Shown: positions 55,589-64,000, counted from the stretch's first letter. The stretch is 64,000 nucleotides of DNA from Brevundimonas poindexterae (GCF_020524625.1 NZ_JAIVLL010000001.1:186001-250000); one strand, 5' to 3'. Made by a program: numbers and translations. Notes: a model not told the origin generated them from the letters alone.

Positions 55589-56451
55589 TGTCCCGCATTG
55601 CCTACGTCAACGGGGTCTACAGCCCCCACGGAGGGGCCGTCGTCCACATCGAGGACCGGGGCTTCCAGTTCGCCGACGGCGTCTATGAGGTCTGGTCCGT
55701 TTTCGACGGTCGACTGGCCGACTTCGACGGCCATATGGCCCGACTGCAGCGCAGCCTGTCGGAACTGCGTATCCGCATGCCGATGAGCCCCAATGCCCTG
55801 ACCATCGTGCTCAGGGAGACCATTCGCCGGAACCGCGTCGACAACGGCATCGTCTATCTGCAGATCACCCGCGGCACCGCCCGACGGGACCACCCCTTTC
55901 CGCCAGCCGACACAGCGCCCAGCGTGGTCGTCACTTCGCGCCGCGTCGATCAGGCCAAGGCCGAGGCCCAGGCGAAGAAGGGCGTGGCGGTCGTCACCCG
56001 GCCCGACATGCGATGGGGCCGATGCGACATCAAGACGGTCGGCCTGCTGCCCAATGTGTTGGCCAAGCAGGCCGCGCGCGAAGTCGGCGCCTATGAAAGC
56101 TGGCTTGTCGACGAACTGGGGCTGGTGACCGAGGGCACCTCGACCAATGCCTGGATTATCGATGCGAACGGCGTGCTGCGGACCCGCGACACCCAGGCCA
56201 ACATCCTGCGCGGCTGTACCCGCTCGACCCTGATGGAGATCATCAAGGCCGAAGGCATCCCGTTCGAGGAACGCGCCTTCACCGTCGAGGAGGCCAAGGC
56301 GGCGCAGGAGGCGTTCTTTACCGCCGCCGGCGCCTTCGTGCTGCCCGCCATCTCGATCGACGGCGTAAAGATCGGCACTGGCAAGCCCGGCCCCATCACC
56401 CGCCGCCTCCGCCAAGCCTATCTCGACGCCGCCCGCGACGGCGCGGTCTGA
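55588..56451 (+). CDS. dat: D-amino-acid transaminase (class IV aminotransferase)
   Basis: 287 residues. It is a PLP enzyme of fold type IV that interconverts D-alanine and D-glutamate in D-amino-acid metabolism and peptidoglycan supply. Signatures are HIEDRGFQFADGVYEVW near residue 20, RGTARRDHPFP near 95, Lys149 in RCDIKTVGLLPNVLAKQAA and VTEGTSTNAWII near 179. It sits between ntrX and hfq, a common position in alphaproteobacteria. Branched-chain aminotransferase activity is less likely given the motif RGxxRRDHxFP. Confidence 0.92.
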   Translation: MSRIAYVNGVYSPHGGAVVHIEDRGFQFADGVYEVWSVFDGRLADFDGHMARLQRSLSELRIRMPMSPNALTIVLRETIRRNRVDNGIVYLQITRGTARRDHPFPPADTAPSVVVTSRRVDQAKAEAQAKKGVAVVTRPDMRWGRCDIKTVGLLPNVLAKQAAREVGAYESWLVDELGLVTEGTSTNAWIIDANGVLRTRDTQANILRGCTRSTLMEIIKAEGIPFEERAFTVEEAKAAQEAFFTAAGAFVLPAISIDGVKIGTGKPGPITRRLRQAYLDAARDGAV

Positions 56452-56469
56452 CCGGCCGATAACCGCCGA

Positions 56470-56898
56470 TCAGCCCAGACGGCCATCCGGTATGAATTCC
56501 GGGCGGACACAAAGGTCATCAGAGCCTGCAACAACAGGCGGATTGCCAATGTCGTACGTCCTCAAAACCATGCTCGCATCATGGTCAGGAACCGCGACGA
56601 AAACGCTGCACCGCTGCCCGTCGACCTTACAGATACGGCTGAGCAGCAGATATTCCCTTGGTGGTACGCCACGGGTCACACAGACCCGGATCGTATGGCC
56701 GGGCCGGGTATAGCCAACCAAGGGCTCCTCCAGAGCGGTCATAGCCACGTGCCCGCTGGGCAGGGGAAATGAATATACGCCATCTCCCGGATCACTGTCA
56801 TTCGCCACGACCCCTGCCGCCGCCAGTCCGGTCGCTCCCAAGCCGAACGACAGGATAAACACGCCGGTCCGCAAGCGGCGCCACGAAACCTTGATCAT
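56470..56898 (-). CDS. Exported hypothetical protein
   Basis: 142 residues. A Sec-type signal peptide (VFILSFGLGATGLAAAG) leads into a small beta-rich domain with four cysteines in pairs (VCVTRG, SRICKVDGQRC, DDLCVRP). ATG 56898 follows GGAGGT with 6-base spacing. It lies opposite the dat-hfq operon, between dat and hfq, and looks like a later insertion into that arrangement. No family recognised. Confidence 0.7.
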   Translation of the reverse strand: MIKVSWRRLRTGVFILSFGLGATGLAAAGVVANDSDPGDGVYSFPLPSGHVAMTALEEPLVGYTRPGHTIRVCVTRGVPPREYLLLSRICKVDGQRCSVFVAVPDHDASMVLRTYDIGNPPVVAGSDDLCVRPEFIPDGRLG

Positions 56899-57069
56899 AA
56901 ACCGACCTCCACCCGTTCCAGGCGGTAAAAGCTGACACGATTCTGCCGGCTTGCCGTCCGCTTGCATTGCGCCCGCCGAAGATCGCGTTAGGTTGGCCCC
57001 GTCGCGGCAGATCGCGGCTCCGGCCGCCTCCCTGCGCCGGACAACAATCAAGAACAGGATCAACCTGCC

Positions 57070-57312
57070 ATGTCGCAAGACAAGCGTCAGAACCTTCAGG
57101 ACACCTTCCTCAACACGGTCCGCAAGACCAAGACCCCGCTGACCATCTTCCTCGTCAACGGCGTCAAGCTGCAGGGCATCGTCACCTGGTTCGACAATTT
57201 CTGCGTGCTGCTGCGTCGCGATGGCCAGTCGCAATTGGTCTACAAGCACGCCATTTCCACCATCATGCCCTCGGCTCCGGTCGATCTGCGCGAGCCCGAA
57301 GATCAGGACTGA
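57070..57312 (+). CDS. hfq: RNA chaperone Hfq
   Basis: 80 residues. It forms a hexamer that pairs small RNAs with mRNAs. Sm1 is [29 protein letters not shown] and Sm2 has the YKHAISTI motif. The C-terminal tail is short, as in alphaproteobacteria. The hflX gene follows after 90 bases that include a perfect hairpin. Confidence 0.97.
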   Translation: MSQDKRQNLQDTFLNTVRKTKTPLTIFLVNGVKLQGIVTWFDNFCVLLRRDGQSQLVYKHAISTIMPSAPVDLREPEDQD

Positions 57313-57351
57313 TCTGTCCGGTCCGGTGCCTGAGGGAGCCTGTGGTCCTGT

Positions 57352-57369
57352 CCGTTCGTTTGCGAACGG
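57352..57369 (+). repeat. Hairpin between hfq and hflX
   Basis: CCGTTCG-TTTG-CGAACGG is a perfect 7-bp stem with a 4-base loop. It ends 33 bases before the hflX start. No T-tract follows, so it may stabilise the hfq mRNA 3' end or act as a weak attenuator instead of a full terminator. Confidence 0.55.
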
Positions 57370-57402
57370 GATGCCCCTGTCCTCTTCTTGTCCGGAACCC
57401 GC

Positions 57403-58716
57403 GTGCCGACGCCCCTGATCGATCACACCGCTCCGCCCGTTCGGGCGCTCGTCCTCCACCCTGACCGTGCTGCGGGCAGTGCGTCCGCGCGTCGCCCGCA
57501 CGACCGGCTGGACGAAGCCGTCGGCCTCGCCGAGGCGCTGGACCTCGACGTGCGGGGCCAGGAGGTGATCACCCTTCGCCGCACGACACCCGCCACCCTG
57601 TTTGGCTCGGGCAAGGTCGAGGAAATGGCCGCCCTGGTCCGGGCCGCCGAGGCCGAGGTCGTCGTCATCGACGACGCCCTTACCCCGGTGCAGCAGCGCA
57701 ATCTGGAAAAGGCATGGGAGGCCAAGGTCATCGACCGGACCGGCCTGATCCTCGAGATCTTCGGCCGCCGCGCCCGCACGCGAGAGGGGCGCCTGCAGGT
57801 CGAACTGGCGCGGCTGGAGTACGAACGCTCGCGCCTCGTCCGCACCTGGACCCACCTGGAACGTCAGCGCGGCGGCACGGGCTCGACCGGCGGTCCGGGT
57901 GAAACCCAGATCGAGCTGGACCGCCGCCTGATCGCCGACCGCATCGTCAAGCTGAAGGGCGACCTGCAGGACGTGCGACGCACGCGCGGCCTGCACCGCA
58001 CGGCCCGCAAGAAGGTGCCGTTCCCGACCGTCGCCCTGGTCGGCTATACCAATGCGGGCAAATCGACCCTGTTCAACCACCTGACCGGGGCCGAGGTGAT
58101 GGCCAAGGACCTGCTGTTCGCCACGCTGGATCCGACGCAGCGTCTGATCCGTCTGCCGCAGGGGCGCTCGGCTCTGATCGCTGACACCGTGGGGTTCATC
58201 TCTGACCTGCCCCACGAGCTGGTCGAGAGCTTCCGCGCCACGCTGGAAGAGGTGGCCGAGGCCGACCTGATCCTGCACGTGCGCGACATCTCCAGCCCCG
58301 AGACCGAGGCGGAGGCAAAGGACGTCGAGACCGTGCTGGCCCGGATCAGCCAGGCAGACGGCGAGGGCGAAGGCACGCTTCAGGCCCGCACGCTCGAGGT
58401 CTGGAACAAGATCGACCGTCTGGACGCCGACAGCCGCGCGGCCATGGTCGCGCGGTCCGAGGTCGAGGGCGCCGTCGCGGTCTCGGCCCTGACGGGCGAG
58501 GGCCTCGATGCCCTGCGCCAGGCGATCGCAGAACGCATCGACACCGATGCCGAGATCCACCTGACGCTCGAACCCCAGGATGGAGAGGCCCTGGCCTGGC
58601 TGTATGAGCATGGCCGCATCACGGAGCGCAGCTCCGACCCCGAAGGCCGCACCCGGTTGACCGTTCGCCTGTCGGAACCGGCGCTGGGCCGATATCAGCG
58701 ACTGTTCACGGGCTGA
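57403..58716 (+). CDS. hflX: GTPase HflX
   Basis: 437 residues. It is a ribosome-associated GTPase that rescues or splits stalled ribosomes. The N-terminal domain has TLFGSGKVEEMAALV and the glycine-rich GGTGSTGGPGETQIELDRRLI near 160. G motifs are G1 GYTNAGKST, G3 DTVGFISDLPHELVESFRATLEE, and G4 NKID. GTG 57403 with GGAA 5 bases upstream is chosen; TTG 57388 is the alternative. The hfq-hflX pairing is classic. Confidence 0.95.
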   Translation: MPTPLIDHTAPPVRALVLHPDRAAGSASARRPHDRLDEAVGLAEALDLDVRGQEVITLRRTTPATLFGSGKVEEMAALVRAAEAEVVVIDDALTPVQQRNLEKAWEAKVIDRTGLILEIFGRRARTREGRLQVELARLEYERSRLVRTWTHLERQRGGTGSTGGPGETQIELDRRLIADRIVKLKGDLQDVRRTRGLHRTARKKVPFPTVALVGYTNAGKSTLFNHLTGAEVMAKDLLFATLDPTQRLIRLPQGRSALIADTVGFISDLPHELVESFRATLEEVAEADLILHVRDISSPETEAEAKDVETVLARISQADGEGEGTLQARTLEVWNKIDRLDADSRAAMVARSEVEGAVAVSALTGEGLDALRQAIAERIDTDAEIHLTLEPQDGEALAWLYEHGRITERSSDPEGRTRLTVRLSEPALGRYQRLFTG

Positions 58717-58787
58717 CCCCGCTGGAGCGGCGAGAGATTTGCTGGGGCGATGGCTCCAACGGCCTATTGCGCTGAAAGCCTCCCTGA

Positions 58788-59915
58788 ATGGCACAGATTA
58801 TCGCCACCCGCTGCCCTGCCGCCGCGTTGCCTGAGGCTGAGGCCGACACCTGGCGCGCCTTTCAGGGACAACAGCCGGCCTTTGCCAATCCGCTGATGGG
58901 ACCGGACTTCGCGCGCGCCGTCGGGCGGGTGCGCGAGGATGCCGAGGTCGTTACCTATCGACGCGGCGATGAGGTCGTGGGCTTCCTCGGCCTACACCGT
59001 CGGCCCCGCGGGTTTGCCCGCCCGCTCGGCGCGCCCTTTGCCGATTACCACGCTCTGGTGACGGGCCCCGCTCCGGGGTTCGACGGTCGGGAAGCCCTGG
59101 CCCTCGCGGACGTGCGCGCCTTCCGCCACATCGGTCTGATCGACCCGTACGGCCTGTTCGACAGGATTGCGGTCGGCCCCACGGCGTTTGCCATCGAACT
59201 GCCCGAAGGCCCGGACGCCTATATGGAGGCGCTACGGGCCTCCAATCCGAAGCGCTTCAAGAACTACCGCCGACTGCTCAACCGTCTGGCCGACATCGGT
59301 CCCCTGGAGTTGCGCGCCAGTCGCGACCGTGCCGACTTCGACCAGTTGCTGGCATGGAAGTCGGAGCAGTTTCGCCGCACGGGCCTGCAGGACGTGCTGC
59401 GCCCGGCCTGGGTCCGCGGGCTCATGTCCAGCCTGTTCGAGACTGAGACGCCGCGCTTTGGCGGACTGATGCTGACCCTGCACGCAGGCGACACCCTTAC
59501 CGGCGGCCATTTCGGCGTGATCGCGAATGGCATCTATCACCCGTGGATTGCGTCCACCAACCCGGCCCTTGTCGCCGCCTCGCCGGGCAACGCCTTCCTG
59601 GACCAGGTCATCCGCGCCATGCCGGATCTCGGCATCCGGGTCTATGACCTCGGCCCCGGGCACGACCACTACAAACAGCCCTTCTCCTCAACCCAGATGT
59701 CGGTTGGTGTCGGGCTGACCCTGACCGACAGCCGCGCAGGCGGGTTGATCACGCTCGGCTCGACCGACTGGGCCTCGGGCATCGATGCACCACTGGCCAA
59801 GGTGCAGCGGCGGCTGGACCATATCGCGGCGGTCGACCCGACGGCAGCCGGCCGGGCCATGGCGCTGGTCGATGCCATGCGAGCTATCCCCAGACGTCTG
59901 GGCGGCGCCGACTGA
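58788..59915 (+). CDS. GNAT-fold acyltransferase-like protein (Acetyltransf_6/CelD type)
   Basis: 375 residues. It has the CelD/FemAB-like layout: a divergent first half (VVTYRRGDEVVGFLGLHRRPRGFARPLGAPFADYHALV) and the conserved acetyltransferase half LLAWKSEQFRRTGLQDVL near 188, AGDTLTGGHFGVIANGIYHPWIASTNP near 235, YDLGPGHDHYKQPFSS near 285. Relatives act in exopolysaccharide production; Caulobacter holdfast protein HfsK is of this type, but orthology is only a possibility here. No polysaccharide genes are adjacent. Confidence 0.75.
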   Translation: MAQIIATRCPAAALPEAEADTWRAFQGQQPAFANPLMGPDFARAVGRVREDAEVVTYRRGDEVVGFLGLHRRPRGFARPLGAPFADYHALVTGPAPGFDGREALALADVRAFRHIGLIDPYGLFDRIAVGPTAFAIELPEGPDAYMEALRASNPKRFKNYRRLLNRLADIGPLELRASRDRADFDQLLAWKSEQFRRTGLQDVLRPAWVRGLMSSLFETETPRFGGLMLTLHAGDTLTGGHFGVIANGIYHPWIASTNPALVAASPGNAFLDQVIRAMPDLGIRVYDLGPGHDHYKQPFSSTQMSVGVGLTLTDSRAGGLITLGSTDWASGIDAPLAKVQRRLDHIAAVDPTAAGRAMALVDAMRAIPRRLGGAD

Positions 59916-59921
59916 CCGACC

Positions 59922-60278
59922 CTAGGGTCGCGGAGACCAGCCGAGAAAGTGCGTGATGTCGTCCGCAGCGGCCTCGGCCTGACCGCGCACCACGGACGAC
60001 GGGTCAGCCAACGCTTGCCGGACCAGCGGCTCGACCACGGTTCGATCCAGGGTGCGGAACTCGCGGGCCAGATGGCCGAAGCCTAGGATGGCATTGCCGC
60101 GCACCCATTCGAGCGGATGCGAGGTCAGGCGCACGCAGACGGATTCGGCCCAGTCCCGATCGGCCTCGTCACAGCCCATGGACACGGCGACCGGCACATA
60201 GGGCATTTTGTCCGGGTCGTTTTCAACGATCAGCGCCTCGATATCGGCGGGCGTCCAGTCCGGGGGCAGGGGGCCCAT
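59922..60278 (-). CDS. HEAT-repeat-like hypothetical protein
   Basis: 118 residues, mostly helical. The segment HPLEWVRGNAILGFGHLAREFRTLDRTVVEPLVRQALADPSSVVRGQAEAAADDI reads as two HEAT-like repeats. ATG 60278 overlaps the mazG stop (TGATG), so it is probably co-translated with mazG. Possibly a protein-interaction partner; function unknown. Confidence 0.72.
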   Translation of the reverse strand: MGPLPPDWTPADIEALIVENDPDKMPYVPVAVSMGCDEADRDWAESVCVRLTSHPLEWVRGNAILGFGHLAREFRTLDRTVVEPLVRQALADPSSVVRGQAEAAADDITHFLGWSPRP

Positions 60279-61075
60279 CAGCCGCGCTCCGTCCCCTTGG
60301 CCGCATTCCACAGGGCGTCCATCTCGGCGAGATTCGACTGATCGGGCGTGCGGCCGTCCTTCGCCAGTTCCGCCTCGATGAAGGCGAACCGGCGGACGAA
60401 TTTGGCATTGGCGCCGCGCAGCGCATCCTCGGGCTCCACGCCCAGCTTGCGCGCCAGATTGGCAAGGACGAACAACAGGTCACCCACCTCGTCCTTCATC
60501 CGCGCGTTGGACCCGGCGGCGATCTCGACCTTCAGCTCGGCGACCTCCTCGTCGAGCTTGGCAAAGACCTCGTCCGTCGACGGCCAGTCAAAACCGACGC
60601 GGGCCGCCCGTTTGGTCAGCTTGGCCGCCCGGGCCAGCGCCGGCAGGCCGACGGGCACATCGTCCAGCACGCCGTGCTGGGCCTTCGCCTTGCGCTCGGC
60701 GGCCTTGATGTCCTCCCAGCGGGCCTTCTGTGAGACGGCGTCCGCCCGTGCGGCCTCCTCGCCGAAGACGTGCGGGTGGCGGCGCTCCAGCTTGTCGGCA
60801 ATGGCGGTCGCCACCGCGTCAAAGTCGAACAGGCCCTGCTCCTCGGCCATGCGGGCGTGGAAGACGACCTGGAAGAGCAGGTCGCCCAGCTCGGATTTCA
60901 GCTCGTCGTGATCGCCGCGCTCGATGGCGTCGGCGACCTCATAGGCTTCCTCCAGCGTATAGGGGGCGATGGTCGCAAACGTCTGTTCGACGTCCCAGGG
61001 ACAGCCGGTCACGGGGTCGCGCAGACGCACCATGATGGCGCGCAGCCGGTCGAGGGGGGAGGGGGATGCACTCAT
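60278..61075 (-). CDS. mazG: Nucleoside triphosphate pyrophosphohydrolase MazG
   Basis: 265 residues, two tandem MazG domains. It hydrolyses (d)NTPs to monophosphates. Domain 1 has CPWDVEQTFATIAPYTLEEAYEVADAIERGDHDELKSELGDLLFQVVFHARMAEE (key EExxE...ExxD); domain 2 has VDFAKLDEEVAELKVEI-type residues with RMKDEVGDLLFVLANLARKL. ATG 61075. It lies 9 bases after the MFS gene and overlaps the HEAT-like gene. Confidence 0.95.
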   Translation of the reverse strand: MSASPSPLDRLRAIMVRLRDPVTGCPWDVEQTFATIAPYTLEEAYEVADAIERGDHDELKSELGDLLFQVVFHARMAEEQGLFDFDAVATAIADKLERRHPHVFGEEAARADAVSQKARWEDIKAAERKAKAQHGVLDDVPVGLPALARAAKLTKRAARVGFDWPSTDEVFAKLDEEVAELKVEIAAGSNARMKDEVGDLLFVLANLARKLGVEPEDALRGANAKFVRRFAFIEAELAKDGRTPDQSNLAEMDALWNAAKGTERG

Positions 61076-61084
61076 GGTCCCGAC

Positions 61085-62473
61085 CTAGCCGGTCGCGCCG
61101 CGCGCATCCAGCGCCGCCCGGATTTCAGCATGGCGCTTCTGGTCCAGCGGATAGCGCCACAGGGCGAAAGCTCCGATCGCAAGGCAAAGGGCCGGCAGGC
61201 CCGCGAACATGGCCTGAAGCCAGGCCAGGGCCGTCGCACTGTTCTGGCCCCCCAGCGCGGGATCGAAGCCGGTCATGCGCAGGCCGGCGAAGGTCATGAC
61301 GGACACGGCGTATCCCAGCTTGGACGTGGCGGTCAGGATCGAGAACAGCAGGCCGGTGCGGTCCGCGCCTTCGTCCAGCCGGACCTGGTCGGCGACATCG
61401 GCCATCATGGCCCGCAGCAACAGGTCTCCCGAGGCAAAGGCCAATCCGACCAGAGCCACCATCAGCCCGGCGACCAGAACCTCGGCACTGCCGAGGCCGG
61501 CCGCTTCCGCCAGCGGCACGAGTACCGGTCCGGCAAAGCTGGCCAGCAGCAGGGTGACGGCGAAATAGACGCAGGCCAGCACCAGGGCCCCGTGCTTGCC
61601 CATCCGCACAGCCAGCGCGCTCCAGGCCGGTGCCCCGGCCAGACCGGCGACGAAATAGACCAGCAGCAGGATGGAGGTCTCGGCCCGCTCGAACCCGCGC
61701 ACGGCCTCGAAGAAATAGAAGAACAGGGCGCCGACCACGCCGCGCGCGATACCCAGCATGAGGTCGGCGGTCAGAAGCCGCTGGAGCACCGGCAGTCGGA
61801 ACAGCCGAAGATAGGCGAACCGGCTGGCCCGGTCGGGCGTCGGGCCATGCTTCGGCTCGGGCGTGAAGGCAAAGGTCACCGCAAGCGTCAGGGGCAGGGC
61901 CACGATGATGAACAGTCCCTGCCAGCGCACCGCGGCCGCATAGTCCCCCAGCCCGAGGTTCTGGACGAGGGCCGGGATCAGCAGCACGACCAGTACGCCG
62001 ACGATGTTGGCGGTCTGCCACCAGCCGTAGATACGCGATCGCTGGTCGTAGTCGCTGGTCAGCGTCGAGGCCCAGCTGACCTGAGACAGCAGGCTGACCG
62101 AAAAGCCCAGCGACATAAGGACCAGCCAGACGGTCAGATAGGCGCCCCCGGCACCGGGCTTCACCATGAACAGCATGCCGACCGCCAGCATCAGCAGCGG
62201 GGCCGCCAATCCCATCCAGAGCCGATAGCGCCCGAACCGGCTGTGCGTACGGTCGATCACCATGCCCAGCGCCGGGTCAACGAAGATGTCGGCCAGCCGG
62301 ATGACCAGAAAGATCACCCCGACCAGCGCCAGATCCACGCCGACGTGGCTGGCGTAGAACTCGGGCAGGGTCACATAGACGGGCAGGCCCAGCGCCGCAT
62401 AGGGCAGGCACGCGGCCGAAAAGGCAGCCAGCGTCCGGTTGGGCAGGCGACGGGGCGGGGCGGCGGTCGACAT
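61085..62473 (-). CDS. MFS transporter, GPH (MelB-like) family
   Basis: 462 residues, twelve membrane helices. The GPH layout is clear: LPVYVTLPEFYASHVGVDLALVGVIFLVIRLADIFVDPALGMVIDRTHSRFGRYRLWM (with the D..R.RxGR motif), then QVSWASTLTSDYDQRSRIYGWWQ, then the second-half RMGKHGALVLA. GPH carriers import sugars or glycosides with a cation. The substrate cannot be deduced. It leads the mazG-containing run on this strand. Confidence 0.88.
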   Translation of the reverse strand: MSTAAPPRRLPNRTLAAFSAACLPYAALGLPVYVTLPEFYASHVGVDLALVGVIFLVIRLADIFVDPALGMVIDRTHSRFGRYRLWMGLAAPLLMLAVGMLFMVKPGAGGAYLTVWLVLMSLGFSVSLLSQVSWASTLTSDYDQRSRIYGWWQTANIVGVLVVLLIPALVQNLGLGDYAAAVRWQGLFIIVALPLTLAVTFAFTPEPKHGPTPDRASRFAYLRLFRLPVLQRLLTADLMLGIARGVVGALFFYFFEAVRGFERAETSILLLVYFVAGLAGAPAWSALAVRMGKHGALVLACVYFAVTLLLASFAGPVLVPLAEAAGLGSAEVLVAGLMVALVGLAFASGDLLLRAMMADVADQVRLDEGADRTGLLFSILTATSKLGYAVSVMTFAGLRMTGFDPALGGQNSATALAWLQAMFAGLPALCLAIGAFALWRYPLDQKRHAEIRAALDARGATG

Positions 62474-62585
62474 GGGTATCCCCTTGATGACGGCACGAGT
62501 CGTCCGCCATCCCTGTCATAGCGCGAATTCACGCGACGCAACTGCCCCCTTGCCCTCGGGGCCCGGCTGGGGCTTGCTCGGGACC

Positions 62586-63479
62586 ATGACGAGGTTCGCA
62601 ATAGCGCTGGTGGTCCTGCTGGTTGGTCTGGCCAGTCCCGCCCTGGCGCAGGAAGACTGCAACGCGGCGCCCGGCTTTCGGGGGATCGCCGTGGTCAACG
62701 GCTATTCGGTCAAATGGCTGATGTGGCAGCCCTTCGATCAGACGGAACGCGGGTGGCTGACCTACCTGCCGCTGATCCAGAAGGAGATCGGCACACGCTG
62801 CGCGCCGGATTCGCCCGGTTTCGCCCAAGCCCTCGCCGCCTTCCAGAAACGCTACAATCGCGTTCCGAACGGCCTGTTCGACCGGGGCACCTTCCAGGTT
62901 TTCAAGGGGGTCTGGCAGGAACGCCGACCGTTCGTCATGGCCCGCGTGGCCGACATCTGCCCTGACCCCCCGCCCCAGAGCGAGCTCGGCTATCTCGATC
63001 CCGGCGAGGAGCACGCCGACCGGATGGTGCGGCTGCTGCAATACGATGTCTTGAACGCTTACCGCCTGATGGTTCGGGCGGCGCGGGCCGAGGTTCCGGA
63101 GATCGCCGACAACCCCGAGCTTCTCCAGATCTTCTCCAGCTATCGTGATCCCGACGCCGACGCTGCCCGGTGCGCGACCGAGCGGAACTGCGACGGCTTG
63201 CGGCGCGCCGCCTGCTCGCCGCACCGGACCGGAACGGCCATCGACCTCTATGTCGGTCACCTTGCGGGGCATGGCGTCGACTCAACCCGCTGGGCAAACC
63301 GCAGGCACCAGTCCCGCGGCCCGGCCTATCGCTGGCTGGTGGAAAATGCCGCCCGTTTTGGCTTTGTGCCCTATGCCTATGAGCCCTGGCACTGGGAGTG
63401 GACCGGCCCGACCACAGAAATCCTGAACTCCGAGCGGCTGGCGCCCTATCCCCATACCTCGCCGCTGGCGGGCGAATGA
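62586..63479 (+). CDS. Exported M15-family D,D-carboxypeptidase (VanY-like)
   Basis: 297 residues. Signal peptide ends at PALAQ near residue 22. A peptidoglycan-binding-like segment (GFAQALAAFQKRYNRVPNGLFDRGTF) precedes the M15 catalytic domain: LLQIFSSYRDP, the zinc motif CSPHRTGTAIDLYVGH (HxxxxxxD) near 215 and EPWHWEW near 276. Such enzymes trim D-Ala from peptidoglycan stem peptides. ATG 62586 is chosen because the signal peptide begins there. Its stop overlaps the next gene (ATGA). Confidence 0.9.
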   Translation: MTRFAIALVVLLVGLASPALAQEDCNAAPGFRGIAVVNGYSVKWLMWQPFDQTERGWLTYLPLIQKEIGTRCAPDSPGFAQALAAFQKRYNRVPNGLFDRGTFQVFKGVWQERRPFVMARVADICPDPPPQSELGYLDPGEEHADRMVRLLQYDVLNAYRLMVRAARAEVPEIADNPELLQIFSSYRDPDADAARCATERNCDGLRRAACSPHRTGTAIDLYVGHLAGHGVDSTRWANRRHQSRGPAYRWLVENAARFGFVPYAYEPWHWEWTGPTTEILNSERLAPYPHTSPLAGE

Positions 63480-63925
63480 TCCGCGCCCTTATGGACGGAG
63501 AGATCGACCTGGCCCGCTCGGTCTTCGGCGACGGGATCGACCTGGAGGCGGTTCGCTTGGTGCGGCTGCCGGCGTTTCTCAGGCGCGCGTTCGTCCCGGG
63601 CCGGTTCGCCGGTCGCAGCTGGATCTTCTGGCCGCCCACCAGCTGGGGCGAGGACCTGTCGCAGGGCCCCCTTCGCCGACGCGCCACCCTTGTCCATGAA
63701 CTGGTGCATGTCTGGCAGGCCCAGCAGGGCATCAATCTCCTGATCGGCAAGCTCAGGGCAGGGGACGGGCCGAAGGCCTACGCCTATCGCTGCGACGCCG
63801 ATGTCGCGTGGGACGGACTGAACATCGAGCAGCAGGCCTCGGTCGTCGAGCACCGCTACCTTCTGGCGCAGGGCGCAACCGTTCCGGGGTCCGACGCCTT
63901 CTATCAGCGGGTCTGCCCTTTCTGA
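63476..63925 (+). CDS. Small HExxH-containing protein (putative metallopeptidase-like)
   Basis: 149 residues. The core LVHELVHVWQAQQG (HExxH near residue 74) resembles the zinc site of vgr-related/DUF4157-like proteins. RSWIFWPPTSWGEDLS near 45 and EQQASVVEHRYLL near 119 are also typical of that group. No signal peptide. ATGA overlap with the carboxypeptidase gene suggests a shared cell-wall role, which is inference only. Confidence 0.75.
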   Translation: MIRALMDGEIDLARSVFGDGIDLEAVRLVRLPAFLRRAFVPGRFAGRSWIFWPPTSWGEDLSQGPLRRRATLVHELVHVWQAQQGINLLIGKLRAGDGPKAYAYRCDADVAWDGLNIEQQASVVEHRYLLAQGATVPGSDAFYQRVCPF

Positions 63926-63943
63926 CTTTCTGGTCGGTGCCCC

Positions 63944-63971
63944 TTGACGGGGCGAGGGCATAGCCTATTTC
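63944..63971 (+). promoter_or_regulatory. Likely promoter for a gene beyond the window
   Basis: TTGACG (63944-63949) and TATTTC (63966-63971) are separated by 16 bases, a good housekeeping promoter for this group. The controlled gene lies outside the window. Confidence 0.4.
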
Positions 63972-64000
63972 GACACTGTTGCAGTTACATATCCGACTCA

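Overview
The window is a dense, GC-rich stretch of alphaproteobacterial chromosome, most probably from Caulobacterales (Brevundimonas or Caulobacter-like). The case rests on gene content and order: hemA/glyA/nrdR/rib/nusB/thiL, yceD-plsX-fabH-ihfA-merR, dus-ntrYX-dat-hfq-hflX, a PopA-like cell-cycle protein with a degenerate GGDEF domain, many GTG/TTG starts, stop/start overlaps of the ATGA or TGATG type, and promoters that place transcription at the start codon. No rRNA, CRISPR array, recognisable insertion sequence or prophage is visible. Almost all sequence is coding and no gene-free stretch exceeds about 290 bases.

Layout. 1-1.9 kb: the end of one and a complete second exported methyltransferase, then a 3-hydroxyisobutyrate dehydrogenase-like gene. 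2.0-10.4 kb: hemA behind a candidate Fur box, two small genes, then glyA-nrdR-ribD(reductase only)-ribE-ribBX-ribH-nusB-thiL, headed by a palindrome resembling an NrdR box. 10.6-12.8 kb: the proton-pumping pyrophosphatase hppA with a strong terminator. 12.8-18.8 kb: an exported FAD oxidase, bamE, a cytochrome bc1 chaperone gene, yceD, plsX, fabH, ihfA and a MerR regulator, then tRNA-Pro. 19-26.4 kb: small genes, ctaA, a PhoX-like phosphatase, parE coupled to an O-antigen ligase-like gene, a complex I accessory subunit and tRNA-Arg. 26.5-30.8 kb: an orphan amino-acid binding protein, a dicarboxylate/amino-acid symporter, then an AT-rich insertion of about 1 kb bounded by a perfect 26-bp direct repeat, then sseA. 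30.8-38.2 kb: a cyclopropane fatty-acid synthase-like gene, photolyase, and the LPS core genes kdsA-hldE-hldD with a DUF3089-like gene. 38.1-47.2 kb: recG, sdhE, mfd, the PopA-like gene, a YihY-type membrane protein, tusA-like and pncC-like genes. 47.3-58.7 kb: a membrane spermidine synthase-like protein, ispDF, dus, ntrY, ntrX, dat, hfq and hflX. 58.8-64 kb: a GNAT-type protein, a HEAT-like protein, mazG, an MFS transporter, an M15 peptidase and a small HExxH protein.

The most unusual piece is the insertion at about 28.96-30.02 kb. Two convergent genes ended within a 26-bp segment. That segment is now duplicated on either side of a low-GC block carrying one unfamiliar gene, with no integrase or transposase. 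The repeat restores both gene ends, as expected of att-type site-specific integration. The cargo protein has a faint DUF2971-like pattern, so it is a candidate single-gene accessory (possibly defence) cassette; that function is only inferred.

Other points of interest are a riboflavin operon lacking a visible deaminase domain and having a GTP cyclohydrolase II-like domain without its metal-binding motif; loss of ntrBC from the usual dus-ntrBC-ntrYX order; a DUF3089 protein whose nucleophile serine is replaced; and two promoters that appear to give leaderless mRNAs.
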